From an uncultured Lachnospiraceae bacterium (lineage in GTDB: Bacteria; Bacillota; Clostridia; Lachnospirales; Lachnospiraceae), in NCBI GenBank assembly GCA_947626395.1, contig CANQRU010000033.1, forward strand, positions 1 through 39,565: DNA of 39,565 nt, in the 5' to 3' direction. Below, piece by piece: positions 23,224 through 33,954 of this stretch (position 1 is the stretch's first letter; each line of letters opens with the position of its first letter). Made by a program: the position numbers and the translations under genes. The notes under the pieces were generated by a model. It worked only from the letters and a program-made list of their open reading frames with translations. It had not been told where the DNA came from and did not search any database.

Positions 23224-23270
23224 TGTCCGGGCTCTGTCCACGCCTCTATTGACTTTAGGTCACCCGGACA
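23224..23270. promoter_or_regulatory. Inverted repeat in the flavin reductase/HxlR intergenic region
   Basis: TGTCCGGG (23224-23231) and CCCGGACA (23263-23270) form an exact inverted repeat with a 31-base spacing. The second half-site sits inside the promoter spacer of the HxlR gene. The arrangement suits binding by HxlR and possible looping or control of both divergent genes. Confidence 0.55.
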
Positions 23271-23277
23271 CTATAAT
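23249..23277 (+). promoter_or_regulatory. Promoter for the HxlR/FecR-lipoprotein operon
   Basis: TTGACT and a perfect TATAAT are separated by 17 bases, giving a leader of about 63 bases that ends in GGAGG eight bases before the HxlR ATG. Confidence 0.75.
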
Positions 23278-23346
23278 TATAGCCAGCGCAGTTATCAAAA
23301 ACAAGTACGTTCATTTAAGATATATACTATCCCGGAGGAAAGTATT

Positions 23347-23694
23347 ATGAGTAAGGAATGCATTGCGAACTGCAAACTGGAGAATACAGGCTTCAACTAT
23401 ACCATGTCCCTCATTCAGGGCAAATACAAAATGTTCATCCTCTATACGCTGATGGAGTTCCGGATCGTGCGCTTCAATGAAATGCAGAAATACATCGGCG
23501 GCATCACATACAAAACGCTCAGCTCTACCCTAAAGCAGCTCGAGGCGGACGGACTTGTGAACCGAAAGGAATATCCGCAGATCCCGCCGAAAGTAGAATA
23601 CAGTCTGACCAAAAAAGGAAAATCCCTTATTCCTATATTGGATCAGATGTGCGAATGGGGCGACCAAAATCAAGGGGAGGCAAATGCGCAATGA
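23347..23694 (+). CDS. HxlR family transcriptional regulator
   Basis: The 115-residue protein is a winged helix of the HxlR type: CKLENTGFNYTMSLIQGKYK at the N-terminus, FILYTLMEFRIVRFNEMQKY, then GGITYKTLSSTLKQLEADGL and the wing VNRKEYPQIPPKVEYSLTKK. HxlR proteins commonly sense redox or aldehyde stress through cysteines; here Cys6 and Cys10 lie at the N-terminus. Its stop overlaps the start of the lipoprotein gene by four bases (ATGA), so the two are translationally coupled. It is divergent from the flavin reductase gene, the expected target. Confidence 0.93.
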   Translation: MSKECIANCKLENTGFNYTMSLIQGKYKMFILYTLMEFRIVRFNEMQKYIGGITYKTLSSTLKQLEADGLVNRKEYPQIPPKVEYSLTKKGKSLIPILDQMCEWGDQNQGEANAQ

Positions 23695-25154
23695 AACAAT
23701 TCAATTGGAAAAAAATGATTTCTCTGGCCCTGACCACCTGTCTGCTGCTGTCCTGTACCGCCTGCGGCGGGCCGGACAAGTCCAACGCCTCTTCCTCAGC
23801 AGCCGATACCGCAGCCTCTGCCGCTGCTGAAGCCTCCGCTTCCGCCATGATGAACACTGTCGGATCGGTGGAAGCGGCCAGCATGTGGCTGGTGAAAACC
23901 GAAGGCACCGTGGCCGTCACTGATGGCGACGGCGCAGACGTGTCCCTGATGGACCGGTTGGGCCTGTTCAGCGGATACGGCGTAGCCACCCGGGCTGCCA
24001 GCTACGGCTGGATCAACCTGGATGACACCAAACTGACTAAAATGGACGAAAACAGCGACGTAGATATCCAAAAAGAGGGGAAACACCTGACGCTGACCGT
24101 CAACAGCGGCAGCCTGTTCTTCAACGTTACCAAACCGCTGGCAGAGGACGAAACGCTAAACATCCGGACGTCCACTATGGTTACCGCCATATGGGGTACC
24201 TGCGGCTGGGTAGAAGTGACCGGCACCGACCATATGAACGTCTACATTCTGGAAGGCACGGTGGAGTGTTCGACAGGAGATGTAACTGAATCCGTTACCG
24301 CCGGACAGACCGCCGCCATAGATGCCGGCGCCTCTTCCATCACTGTGAAAGAATTCACCGTGACCGACATTCCTGATTTCGTGATGACAGACGTGACTCA
24401 GGATGAGACTCTTTGCACTGCTATTCTGGATTCCTCCGGGCTGGATCTTCTGAACAGCGGAGAATGGGACAGCACTGCCATTCTGCAGGAGACCGGTTAC
24501 TTCGGTGACCCCGCTGCCTCAACTATGACCGCCGATCAGGCCGTCCAGCTGGGTGAAGCCCTGCAGCAGCTGGTAAACGAATCCCAGGCCGAATATGTGA
24601 CCGGCTCCGAACCGATCGGCGGGGACGAATTTCACTGCTATGCCGCACTTTTCGACGCAGGAGACGGTTCTCCAGCCGCAGTATTCCTGAATAACGGAGT
24701 CATTCCCTTCGACTTCAGCAATGGCGGCAGTTTCCCCGATTACTCCGGCATCATCGTAATGCACTTCCAGAACGGACAGCTGGTCCGCATGCCCAACGAT
24801 GGGCTTAATTTACTGGATCTGTCCAACCGCTATGCCATGTTCAGCGGTTACATGACCCCGGAAGGAGCGGCCAGCGACGTCATTCAGTACTGGGTCTGCG
24901 ATCTGACGGCCGGCGGTATGCACGGTTCCATTGTCTCACAGGCTTCCTATGATGAATTCGGTCCCGGCGGTATCACCATCGACGGCGCAGCCGCCACCCA
25001 GGAACAGTATTCCGCCTGGTTAAGTCAGTGGCGCAATTCCGACGGCGGACCGACCGCCGCCTTTAACATCGGCAACGGCGGCTTCGGCATGGCCACCGGC
25101 GCGCAGGATGCCGCTGATCTGGCTGCCGCACTCTTGAGCTCCGCGGAGGAATAA
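23691..25154 (+). CDS. FecR-domain lipoprotein
   Basis: The 487-residue protein has a lipoprotein signal peptide (MKQFNWKKMISLALTTCLLL, with the lipid cysteine at about 22 or 25), an Ala/Ser-rich linker to residue 52, and a FecR-like beta domain (about 55-245: ATRAASYGWINLDDTK, LTLTVNSGSLFFNVTKPLAE, NIRTSTMVTAIWGTCGWVEV, NVYILEGTVECSTGD). The C-terminal 230 residues are acidic and not recognised. FecR domains sense extracytoplasmic signals in Gram-negatives; in Firmicutes such secreted proteins are of unknown function. Translational coupling to an HxlR regulator is an odd pairing. The start with GGGGAGG ten bases upstream was chosen. Confidence 0.85.
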   Translation: MKQFNWKKMISLALTTCLLLSCTACGGPDKSNASSSAADTAASAAAEASASAMMNTVGSVEAASMWLVKTEGTVAVTDGDGADVSLMDRLGLFSGYGVATRAASYGWINLDDTKLTKMDENSDVDIQKEGKHLTLTVNSGSLFFNVTKPLAEDETLNIRTSTMVTAIWGTCGWVEVTGTDHMNVYILEGTVECSTGDVTESVTAGQTAAIDAGASSITVKEFTVTDIPDFVMTDVTQDETLCTAILDSSGLDLLNSGEWDSTAILQETGYFGDPAASTMTADQAVQLGEALQQLVNESQAEYVTGSEPIGGDEFHCYAALFDAGDGSPAAVFLNNGVIPFDFSNGGSFPDYSGIIVMHFQNGQLVRMPNDGLNLLDLSNRYAMFSGYMTPEGAASDVIQYWVCDLTAGGMHGSIVSQASYDEFGPGGITIDGAAATQEQYSAWLSQWRNSDGGPTAAFNIGNGGFGMATGAQDAADLAAALLSSAEE

Positions 25155-25171
25155 CAAATAAAGATACAAGG

Positions 25172-26848
25172 TTATTCACCCGCTCCTGCCTGCTCTCCAG
25201 GATTGCTCAAGCTGCACACAGTCTCAATGTTCGCCGACGAAGGGAACATGTCCACGCAGCAGATCTTCTCCGGCACATACCCATACGCCATCAGCTTCTC
25301 CAGATCCCGCGCAAGGCTGGTGGGCTTGCAGCTGACATAGACGATCCGCTTCGCGCGGATCTCGCCGCCGATGCGGTCCAGAGCCTTCGGATGAATGCCG
25401 TCGCGGGGAGGATCCAGAATGATGATATCCGGGGATACGCCGGCGCCGAAACCGCCCCCCGCTCCCCACGCAGCCAGCACCTTCATCACATCACCCACGA
25501 TGAATTCGCAGTTATCAAGTCCGTTCCGCGCCGCGTTCTGCCGGGCGGCCTCCACTGCCTCGGCCACGATCTCCACTCCGATGGCCTTCTCCGCCACCGG
25601 AGCCAGCATCTGGGCGATGGTTCCGGTGCCGCTGTAGAGATCGAACACCACTTTGCCGTTCGTATCCCCCACATATTCGCGGACCGTGTCGTAGAGAACC
25701 TCCGCTCCCAGCGAATTTGTCTGGAAGAAGGAAAACGGAGATATCTGAAAACGCAGTCCCAGCAGTTCTTCGTAGAAATAGTCCTGGCCGTACAGCACCG
25801 TCGTCTCGTCGCTCTGTACCACGTCCGCCAGGCTGTCGTTGCGGATATGCAGGATCCCGGCGAAACGGCCGTCAAGCTGCAGAGACAGGATCGCATCGCG
25901 CCAGCCGGCGAGAAGCGCGGTTTCGTCTGATTTATTAAGCGGTAATCCATGACGGATCTTATCGTTTAAAGCATCTTTCACTCCGATTATCCGATTGCCT
26001 TCTGGCAACTGCTTACACTCTTCTATGCTGTTTTTTCCGACAGCCTGTTTACAATCCAGACTCTCGCCTTTTCCTTCCGGCCTCTCCAGCCCTGCAGACT
26101 CGCTCTCTCCCCTTGACTGCTCCATCCCTGCAGCCTCCATCTGCGGCTGTTCTGCACCCCCACTTTCCATCTGCCCCGACGTCACCAGCGCGACCAGGAT
26201 CTCCCCGGTCTTCACCGCCCGGCGCACCAGCAGATGGCGCAGATAGCCGCTGTGCTGCAGCTTCCTGTAAAATGAAATTCCTTCCGCCGCGAAATATTCC
26301 CGCGTCGCCGCAAGGATCCGCGTGAAATCCGGATGCACGATCCGGCAGCCGTCCACATTTACCACATCGTGAAAGCTGCCGCGGCGGTGAAGTCCGAGGG
26401 CCAGCGGGCCGCCTTTTTCCTCGTCGCCGAACGAGAACTCCATTTTGTTCCGATATTCCGACGGCAAGGGGCTGGGCTTCACGCCCTCGAAAATATGGTC
26501 GAACGTGCCGCTCTGCCGGTCGGCCACCGGCTGCAGAAGCTCCCGCACCTGCTGCTCCTTGATCTTTAACTGCTCCTCATACGGAATGCTCTGAAACGTA
26601 CAGCCGCCGCAGATCCCGAAATGCGGGCAACGCCCCGGTTCGCACTCTAACGGCGACGGTGTGACCACGCGAAGAAGGCGGCCCTCGCAGCGGCCGTTCC
26701 GCTTTTTACCGACCGCAAATTCCACCTCCTGTCCGGGCAAGGCGTTCTTCACGACGGCGGTCTCTGTCTCGCCGTCAACTGTAACAATTCCCCGGTTGGG
26801 AAACGCCATGCGGGCAACTGTTCCGATATATCTCTCACCTTTTTTCAT
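25172..26848 (-). CDS. rlmD: 23S rRNA (uracil-5-)-methyltransferase RlmD/RumA family
   Basis: The 558-residue protein has an N-terminal TRAM domain (1-60), four cysteines for a 4Fe-4S cluster (C69, C74, C80, C83 in CEPGRCPHFGICGGC), the SAM site VFDLYSGTGTIAQ (401-413), the ILDPPRDG motif (487-494) and the catalytic cysteine in RIVYVSCKPTSLARDL (Cys507). The family methylates uridine C5 in 23S rRNA. About 85 residues (226-313) rich in Glu, Gly, Ser and Gln are inserted between EILVALVTSGQ and LLAGWRDAILSL, where relatives run on directly. The start with AAAGGA six bases upstream was chosen. Whether it modifies U1939, U747 or both is not clear. Confidence 0.9.
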   Translation of the reverse strand: MKKGERYIGTVARMAFPNRGIVTVDGETETAVVKNALPGQEVEFAVGKKRNGRCEGRLLRVVTPSPLECEPGRCPHFGICGGCTFQSIPYEEQLKIKEQQVRELLQPVADRQSGTFDHIFEGVKPSPLPSEYRNKMEFSFGDEEKGGPLALGLHRRGSFHDVVNVDGCRIVHPDFTRILAATREYFAAEGISFYRKLQHSGYLRHLLVRRAVKTGEILVALVTSGQMESGGAEQPQMEAAGMEQSRGESESAGLERPEGKGESLDCKQAVGKNSIEECKQLPEGNRIIGVKDALNDKIRHGLPLNKSDETALLAGWRDAILSLQLDGRFAGILHIRNDSLADVVQSDETTVLYGQDYFYEELLGLRFQISPFSFFQTNSLGAEVLYDTVREYVGDTNGKVVFDLYSGTGTIAQMLAPVAEKAIGVEIVAEAVEAARQNAARNGLDNCEFIVGDVMKVLAAWGAGGGFGAGVSPDIIILDPPRDGIHPKALDRIGGEIRAKRIVYVSCKPTSLARDLEKLMAYGYVPEKICCVDMFPSSANIETVCSLSNPGEQAGAGE

Positions 26849-26926
26849 AGCTGATCCTTTCCTTGCTGTTACGGATATTACTTTGACCGCTCCGTCCGCG
26901 CCGGGCACCTCGAAAACGCTCCGCGC

Positions 26927-26963
26927 AAAAGAAAAGGCGTGCCCCCCGTCTTAGAGGCACGCC
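26927..26963 (-). terminator. Intrinsic terminator after the small membrane protein gene
   Basis: GGCGTGCC pairs exactly with GGCACGCC around a 12-base loop. On the minus strand the stem is followed by TTTTCTTTT, a clear rho-independent terminator 16 bases after the stop codon. Confidence 0.85.
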
Positions 26964-26978
26964 CTCTGTTCTCTTAAC

Positions 26979-27287
26979 TTATTCCGCCGGCGCTGCTTCC
27001 GGTGCGGGCTCCGGCTCCTTCTCATCCTCAAAGAAATCGTCATCAAAGTCATCGTCAAAATCATCCTCGAAGTCATCCAGATAATCCGGTGTGAAGAAAC
27101 GGTACACCGCGTAAGCGATGGCCGCCACCGCCGCTACCGCGCCGATGATCGCAAGCACCCACAGGATCGTGTTCAGCTTCTTATCCGCGTCCTCACGCTT
27201 CTTGATCAGTTCATTCAGCTTCGAAGCGCTGACCAGATCTTCCACACGGCTTAACGCCTCTTTGCCCATAGCATCCAGTTTATTCAT
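26979..27287 (-). CDS. Small single-helix membrane protein with acidic tail
   Basis: The 102-residue protein has an N-terminal amphipathic helical region (MNKLDAMGKEALSRVEDLVS), a basic turn (KKREDADKK), one membrane helix (TILWVLAIIGAVAAVAAIAY, about 41-60) and a very acidic tail of repeated DDF/DDD units ending in PEPAPEAAPAE. It resembles small conserved Lachnospiraceae proteins of unknown function. GGAGG lies nine bases before the ATG, with its own promoter and terminator, so it is a single-gene transcript and probably well expressed. Confidence 0.85.
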   Translation of the reverse strand: MNKLDAMGKEALSRVEDLVSASKLNELIKKREDADKKLNTILWVLAIIGAVAAVAAIAYAVYRFFTPDYLDDFEDDFDDDFDDDFFEDEKEPEPAPEAAPAE

Positions 27288-27335
27288 CTCAAACACCCTC
27301 CTTCTCATTTCCTTTTAAGATCATATTCCTTCTTT

Positions 27336-27364
27336 ATACTATCATAATCTGTACAGTTTTGCAA
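27336..27364 (-). promoter_or_regulatory. Promoter for the small membrane protein gene
   Basis: TTGCAA and TAGTAT are separated by 17 bases, about 50 bases before the ATG. The upstream part of this gap is the 3' region of the PcrA gene and holds no other signal. Confidence 0.6.
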
Positions 27365-27470
27365 TTTTTATTTGACGAATTCGCAAACTTTCGTTCTCTT
27401 TCACCCGCACGCTCCGCCCCTGTCTGTACAGCCGCCGGGACTTCGCGGCCGGCACCGTCAGAAAGCAGGC

Positions 27471-30082
<2,612 letters not shown>

Positions 30083-30086
<4 letters not shown>

Positions 30087-30337
30087 CTGGATTCCTCGTA
30101 AGCCCTGCGTACCGCGATCGCCAGCTGGTCCGCGCAGGAGGTCTGCTTAAATCCGCAGAGATTGCCCTTCAGCTTCCCCTCGATCTGATCCACCGTCATG
30201 CCGTCCACCAGCTTGCTGACAGCTTTTAAATTGCCGTTGCAGCCGCCGTCAAACTTCACATTCGTTACCACGTCGCCGTTCAGATCGAAGGTGATCTGGG
30301 AGGCGCACACGCCCTGTGTCTTCATCTGATATCTCAT
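30083..30337 (-). CDS. TSCPD domain protein (TIGR03905 type)
   Basis: The 84-residue protein reads MRYQMKTQGVCASQITFDLN, then VTNVKFDGGCNGNLKAVSKL, VEQ-type VDGMTVDQIEGKLKGNLCGF and TSCADQLAIAVRRAYEE, matching the small stand-alone TSCPD proteins with a conserved Cys-rich C-terminus (TSCPDQL in relatives). The domain occurs at the C-terminus of some ribonucleotide reductases; the stand-alone function is unknown. Its stop overlaps the PcrA start (ATGA), so the two are coupled. AAAGGA lies nine bases before the ATG. Confidence 0.88.
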
Positions 30338-30384
30338 GGGAATATTCCTTTCTATGTTATAAATCTCTTTTATCAGCCGTAGGT

Positions 30385-30771
30385 TTACTTCTCCCCGCAG
30401 TAGGCCACCGCCTCGATCTCCACCAGAGCCGCCCGCGGGATCGCCGCCACCTCGAAGGCTGCCCGCGCCGGGCATACGCCGGTAAAGAACTTCGCGTACT
30501 CCTCGTTCATCCGTGAAAAATCATTCATATTCTTCAGAAGCACCGTCGTTTTCACCACGTCGTCCATCGTAAGTCCGGCTTCCGCCAGGATATTCTTGAT
30601 ATTGGTCAGGGACTGCCTGGTCTGGCTTGTGATGTCCTCTCCCGCGAAGGATCCCGTAGCCGGATCAATGGGGATCTGCCCGGACACATAGACGAAATCT
30701 CCGGCCTTCACCGCCTGGGAATAGGGCCCGATAGCCGCCGGCGCTTTCTCTGTACTGTATGCTTTTTTCAT
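30385..30771 (-). CDS. ridA: RidA family protein (YjgF/YER057c/UK114)
   Basis: The 128-residue protein has the RidA hallmarks AYSTEKAPAAIGPYSQAVKA, FVYVSGQIPIDPATG, and the arginine-bearing CPARAAFEVAAIPRAALVEI, with Arg in the substrate pocket and Glu near the C-terminus (IEAVAYCGEK). RidA hydrolyses reactive enamine/imine intermediates released by PLP enzymes and protects cellular metabolism. GAGG lies nine bases before the chosen ATG; an ATG five codons earlier is less favoured. It shares its promoter with the TSCPD and PcrA genes. Confidence 0.95.
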   Translation of the reverse strand: MKKAYSTEKAPAAIGPYSQAVKAGDFVYVSGQIPIDPATGSFAGEDITSQTRQSLTNIKNILAEAGLTMDDVVKTTVLLKNMNDFSRMNEEYAKFFTGVCPARAAFEVAAIPRAALVEIEAVAYCGEK

Positions 30772-30809
30772 GGAAATGTACCTCACTTTCTTATCAATGA
30801 CTGTCCTTT

Positions 30810-30838
30810 ATTATACAGGAAATCGGTGCATCCTTCAA
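30810..30838 (-). promoter_or_regulatory. Promoter for the RidA-TSCPD-PcrA operon
   Basis: TTGAAG and a perfect TATAAT are separated by 17 bases, giving a leader of about 35 bases. Confidence 0.7.
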
Positions 30839-30889
30839 CTATGTTTTTTATTTCTTCCTCCGGTTTCGAACAAATCGCTCATTTTTCTC

Positions 30890-30918
30890 TTGTCATCTGG
30901 TTTTGAATACTATATAAT
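30890..30918 (+). promoter_or_regulatory. Promoter for the DUF1836 gene
   Basis: TTGTCA and a perfect TATAAT are separated by 17 bases; transcription starts about 50 bases before the ATG, which has GGAGG four bases upstream. Confidence 0.7.
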
Positions 30919-30973
30919 GTAACGTAGTTAGTTTGATCATGATACGACAGACATCGCCAATACAGGAGGCTAT

Positions 30974-31591
30974 ATGAAAAGCAACCACGACAGGCTTCGG
31001 GACATTTTCGCCCGGCTGGACAGCCTGGACTACGTAAAACCGGAGCAGATCCCGAATATCAATCTCTACATGGATCAGGTGACCACCTTCATGGATGAGA
31101 ATCTGGAGAAATCCAAACGCTATCCGGACGACAAGGTCCTAACCAAGACCATGATCAATAATTACGCGAAGAACGATCTGCTTCCTCCGCCGATCAAGAA
31201 GAAATACACCCGCGAGCATATGCTTCTGCTGATCTATATCTACTACTTCAAGAATATGCTCTCCTTCAATGATATCGCGGCCCTGTTCTCGCCCATCACG
31301 GAAGACCATTTCATGGATTCGTCCGGCCTGTCCCTGCAGGACATCTACGAGCAGATCTTCTCCCTGGAGAAGGAGCAAATGAAGCGGCTGAAAGAGGATG
31401 TGATCCGCAAATACCGCAACGTCCAGGATATGTTCCCGGATCAGGACGAGGAAGACCGGTCGTATCTGCAGCTCTTCGCGTTCATCTGCGAACTGGGCTT
31501 CGACGTATACCTGAAGAAGCAGGCCATGGAGATGCTGATCGACCAGATCCGCGAGGAACATCCGGCCGAATCGAAGAAGAAAAAGCCGTGA
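30974..31591 (+). CDS. DUF1836 domain-containing protein
   Basis: The 205-residue protein matches DUF1836: PEQIPNINLYMDQVTTFMDE, then KVLTKTMINNYAKNDLLPPP, KKKYTREHMLLLIYIYYFKN and SFNDIAALFSPI. The segment from KVLTKTMINNY to YFKNMLS resembles a MerR-like helix-turn-helix, so a DNA-binding role is likely though unproved. The last codons (KKKKP and stop) lie in the stem of the downstream bidirectional terminator. The gene is divergent from RidA and convergent with the YerC gene. Confidence 0.9.
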   Translation: MKSNHDRLRDIFARLDSLDYVKPEQIPNINLYMDQVTTFMDENLEKSKRYPDDKVLTKTMINNYAKNDLLPPPIKKKYTREHMLLLIYIYYFKNMLSFNDIAALFSPITEDHFMDSSGLSLQDIYEQIFSLEKEQMKRLKEDVIRKYRNVQDMFPDQDEEDRSYLQLFAFICELGFDVYLKKQAMEMLIDQIREEHPAESKKKKP

Positions 31592-31610
31592 GCGTTACGC
31601 CCACGGCTTT
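31582..31610. terminator. Bidirectional terminator overlapping the DUF1836 stop
   Basis: AAAGCCGTG pairs exactly with CACGGCTTT around an 11-base loop that contains the DUF1836 stop. On the minus strand the stem is followed by TTTTTCTTCTT, so it mainly serves the YerC gene; on the plus strand the T-tract is short. Confidence 0.7.
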
Positions 31611-31656
31611 CCTGTAATATCCCTCACTCTTTGCCTGGCAACCACCGTGCATCCGC

Positions 31657-31980
31657 TTACTGCTCTTCCGCGTTCTTCGGCGCGTCCGCCGCGCGTTCCT
31701 TCAGCCGGTTGATCACCATATCATATCCGTCATTACCATAATTCAGCGACCGGTTCACCCGGCTGATCGTCGCGGTGGACGCCCCAGTCTTCTCGGCAAT
31801 ATCCAGATAAGTCCTCTTCTCCCGAAGCATCTTCGCGACCTCGTACCTCTGCGACAGGGATAAAAGCTCGTTCACAGTACACACATCCTCGAAGAACGCG
31901 TAACATTCATCCGTATCGCGGAGGGTCAGAATCGCTTCGAAGAGATCGTCTACCGCTTCCGTCTTAATCTTCTTGTTCAT
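31657..31980 (-). CDS. YerC/YecD family TrpR-like protein
   Basis: The 107-residue protein matches the YerC/YecD family: EAVDDLFEAILTLRDTDECY, AFFEDVCTVNELLSLSQRYE, VAKMLREKRTYLDIAEKTGA and STATISRVNRSLNYGNDGYD. The second half contains a TrpR-like helix-turn-helix (TYLDIAEKTGASTATISRVN). Homologues are widespread in Firmicutes and of poorly known function, though they bind DNA. AGAGG lies nine bases before the ATG, with its own promoter, and a terminator follows. Confidence 0.93.
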   Translation of the reverse strand: MNKKIKTEAVDDLFEAILTLRDTDECYAFFEDVCTVNELLSLSQRYEVAKMLREKRTYLDIAEKTGASTATISRVNRSLNYGNDGYDMVINRLKERAADAPKNAEEQ

Positions 31981-32024
31981 CTTCAGTTACCTCTTTTTGT
32001 TGGTGAATCTATTACTCTTCTACC

Positions 32025-32053
32025 ATTTTAGCACAGTAAATTCATAAAGTCCA
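32025..32053 (-). promoter_or_regulatory. Promoter for the YerC gene
   Basis: TGGACT and TAAAAT are separated by 17 bases with a TG-type extension before the -10 box. Confidence 0.55.
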
Positions 32054-32164
32054 TAGATACTGAGTACAAACAGAGGTAAATTTTCCGTTTAACCGGTACA
32101 ATTCCGCCGGAAAGAGCAGACACCCCGCCGCACGCGCTCAAAAACGGCCGATTCCCCGCACCGC

Positions 32165-32686
32165 CTACACCCAGGAAATATTCTTCTCCTTATCATAGGT
32201 ATGAGGCTCCTTCGTGACGGCCTTGGTTCCCACCGCCACAGCCACCTGATACGCGTAGCCTTCCGGGAATTTAAGGGCCTTCGCGAAATACTCCTTCTTC
32301 TCGCCGGACAGCGCGTCGCGGATGCAGCCGATGATCAGACTGCCAAGGCCAAGTCCCTCCGCCGCCAGGCAGATATTCTCCACCGCGATGCCCGCGTCCA
32401 CCGCCGACCAGTGGAACGCCGTATCGCCGCTTAAGATCATTACCACAGGCGCCTCATAGTAGAAATTATGGGGCGGAACCGCGCCCTTCGTCCGCTCTTT
32501 CTCGATCTCCGCCAGGATCGGATCGGAACCGTCCACAACCGAGATGTGGATCTCCTGCCGGTTGGCCGCCGTCGGCGCCTGCAGCGCCGCGTTCAGCAGG
32601 GCGTCCATCTGCTCCTTCGTCGGTTTCTGATCCGTATAGCCGCGGGTGGAACTGCGCGTTTCGATCGCTTTCAGAATGTCGTTCAT
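32165..32686 (-). CDS. Nitroreductase family protein
   Basis: The 173-residue protein is a short nitroreductase: AIETRSSTRGYTDQKPTKEQ, then LLNAALQAPTAANRQEIHIS (FMN phosphate contacts), the VENICLAAEGLGLGSLIIGC segment and YQVAVAVGTKA near the end. Members bind FMN and reduce nitro or other electrophilic compounds with NAD(P)H. The ATG with GGAGG eight bases upstream was chosen over one seven codons earlier. It has its own near-consensus promoter and follows a terminator, so it is probably monocistronic. Confidence 0.93.
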   Translation of the reverse strand: MNDILKAIETRSSTRGYTDQKPTKEQMDALLNAALQAPTAANRQEIHISVVDGSDPILAEIEKERTKGAVPPHNFYYEAPVVMILSGDTAFHWSAVDAGIAVENICLAAEGLGLGSLIIGCIRDALSGEKKEYFAKALKFPEGYAYQVAVAVGTKAVTKEPHTYDKEKNISWV

Positions 32687-32743
32687 GTCTGTTTCCTCCT
32701 TATTCATTTTTCAAAATCCGTCATGTGTATCCAGTTGTAAAAT

Positions 32744-32772
32744 ATTGTACTTCTTTCCGAAGGCATTGTCAA
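32744..32772 (-). promoter_or_regulatory. Promoter for the nitroreductase gene
   Basis: A perfect TTGACA is followed, after 17 bases, by TACAAT, one of the closest matches to consensus in the window. Confidence 0.75.
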
Positions 32773-32800
32773 TTCGATCCTTCTGTTCTGCCAGTCATCC

Positions 32801-32845
32801 AAAACGGAGTATTGCAGATATTTTCCATCCGCAATACTCCGCTTT
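32801..32845. terminator. Terminator after the epimerase gene
   Basis: CGGAGTATTGC pairs exactly with GCAATACTCCG (11 bases) around a 15-base loop. On the minus strand it is followed by TTTT, ending the epimerase transcript; on the plus strand it is followed by CTTTTT. Confidence 0.8.
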
Positions 32846-32899
32846 TTAGCATACAAATGCAACCGCACATACTGACTCTTCACGCGCACGGCGCTGCGC

Positions 32900-33919
32900 T
32901 TATTTCCCGCGCACCTTCCGAAGCGCCTCTTCCTGCGCGGCGATCACCCTGTCGCACCACGCGTCAAATTCAGGATCTTCCGCCTGGCATTCCGGATGGC
33001 TTAAAATGTACGCCGCAGCTTCCCTCGCCCCCTGGTCGAAGCGCACCGTGGCGGTGAAATCTGGCACCAAACGCTTCAGCTTGCTGTTGTCGAAGACCAC
33101 GCTGTGGGTCTTGTCGCCCAGAAGCCCGTCGCCCAGCCCATCCGGCGCCGCGGCCGCCAGGAACGCCGACGATACGTAATACGGCTTTAACGTAACTCCC
33201 AGCACATGTGCCACGATCTGATGGATCTGGTTCCAGGTCAGCGTCTCGTCACCGGTGATCTGCACCGCCTCGCCAATGGCGTGGATATTTCCGATCAGCC
33301 CCACGAACGCCTTCGCGAAATCCCGGCTGTGGGTCAGCGTCCACAGAGACGTGCCGTCGCCGTGGATCAGCACCGGCCTGCCCTCCATCATCCGCTTCAG
33401 GACCTGGTAGCTTCCGTTCTTCCCGTGGAAACCGATCGGCATGCTGCGCTCGCAGTAGGTGTGGCTGGGCCGCACGATGGTGACCGGAAATCCCTCTTCC
33501 CGGTACAGCTTCATCAGATACTCCTCGCCCGCGATCTTATTGCGGGAATACTCCCAGTAAGGGTTGGAAAGCGGCGTGCCCTCGTCGATTCGGTAATCCG
33601 ACAGCGGCTTCTGGTACGCCGACGCGGAACTGATGTAAATAAACTGCCCGGTCTTTCCCCGAAACAGCCGGTAATCCCGCTCAAGCTGCGCCGGAACGAA
33701 CGCGATGAAATCCGCGACCGCGTCGAAGGACTGACCCGCCAGCAGCGCGGCCGCCTTCTCCTCGTCGCTAATATCCACAGTGATCGTATGCGCGCCCTCC
33801 GGAAGTTCATGGTTCCGGTTTCCGCGATTGATAAGCCACAGTTCATGGCCGTCCCGGAGCAATTTCTTCGAGATCTCCGTGCTGATGGTTCCGGTCCCGC
33901 CGATCAATAATACCTTCAT
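32900..33919 (-). CDS. NAD-dependent epimerase/dehydratase family protein (extended SDR)
   Basis: The 339-residue protein has an NAD-binding Rossmann start MKVLLIGGTGTISTEISKKL (GxxGxxS variant), FIYISSASAYQKP, the YSRNK pair of the YxxxK catalytic motif, and VTIVRPSHTYCERSM. This type of SDR is close to sugar-nucleotide epimerases and to the stress-protein group with GGTGxxS. The substrate is not clear. GGGAGG lies seven bases before the ATG. A near-perfect promoter is shared back-to-back with the heparinase-like gene; the two may be linked in uronate or polysaccharide metabolism, but this is inference. Confidence 0.92.
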   Translation of the reverse strand: MKVLLIGGTGTISTEISKKLLRDGHELWLINRGNRNHELPEGAHTITVDISDEEKAAALLAGQSFDAVADFIAFVPAQLERDYRLFRGKTGQFIYISSASAYQKPLSDYRIDEGTPLSNPYWEYSRNKIAGEEYLMKLYREEGFPVTIVRPSHTYCERSMPIGFHGKNGSYQVLKRMMEGRPVLIHGDGTSLWTLTHSRDFAKAFVGLIGNIHAIGEAVQITGDETLTWNQIHQIVAHVLGVTLKPYYVSSAFLAAAAPDGLGDGLLGDKTHSVVFDNSKLKRLVPDFTATVRFDQGAREAAAYILSHPECQAEDPEFDAWCDRVIAAQEEALRKVRGK

Positions 33920-33954
33920 TTCCGCACCTCCCTGCGTATGATCAATATGTAAAT

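Noticed and set aside
27010-27080. Short tandem repeats (GTCATC-type) that could be taken for a CRISPR or satellite
   Set aside because: They encode the DDF/DDD acidic tail of the small membrane protein; there are no spacers of constant length.
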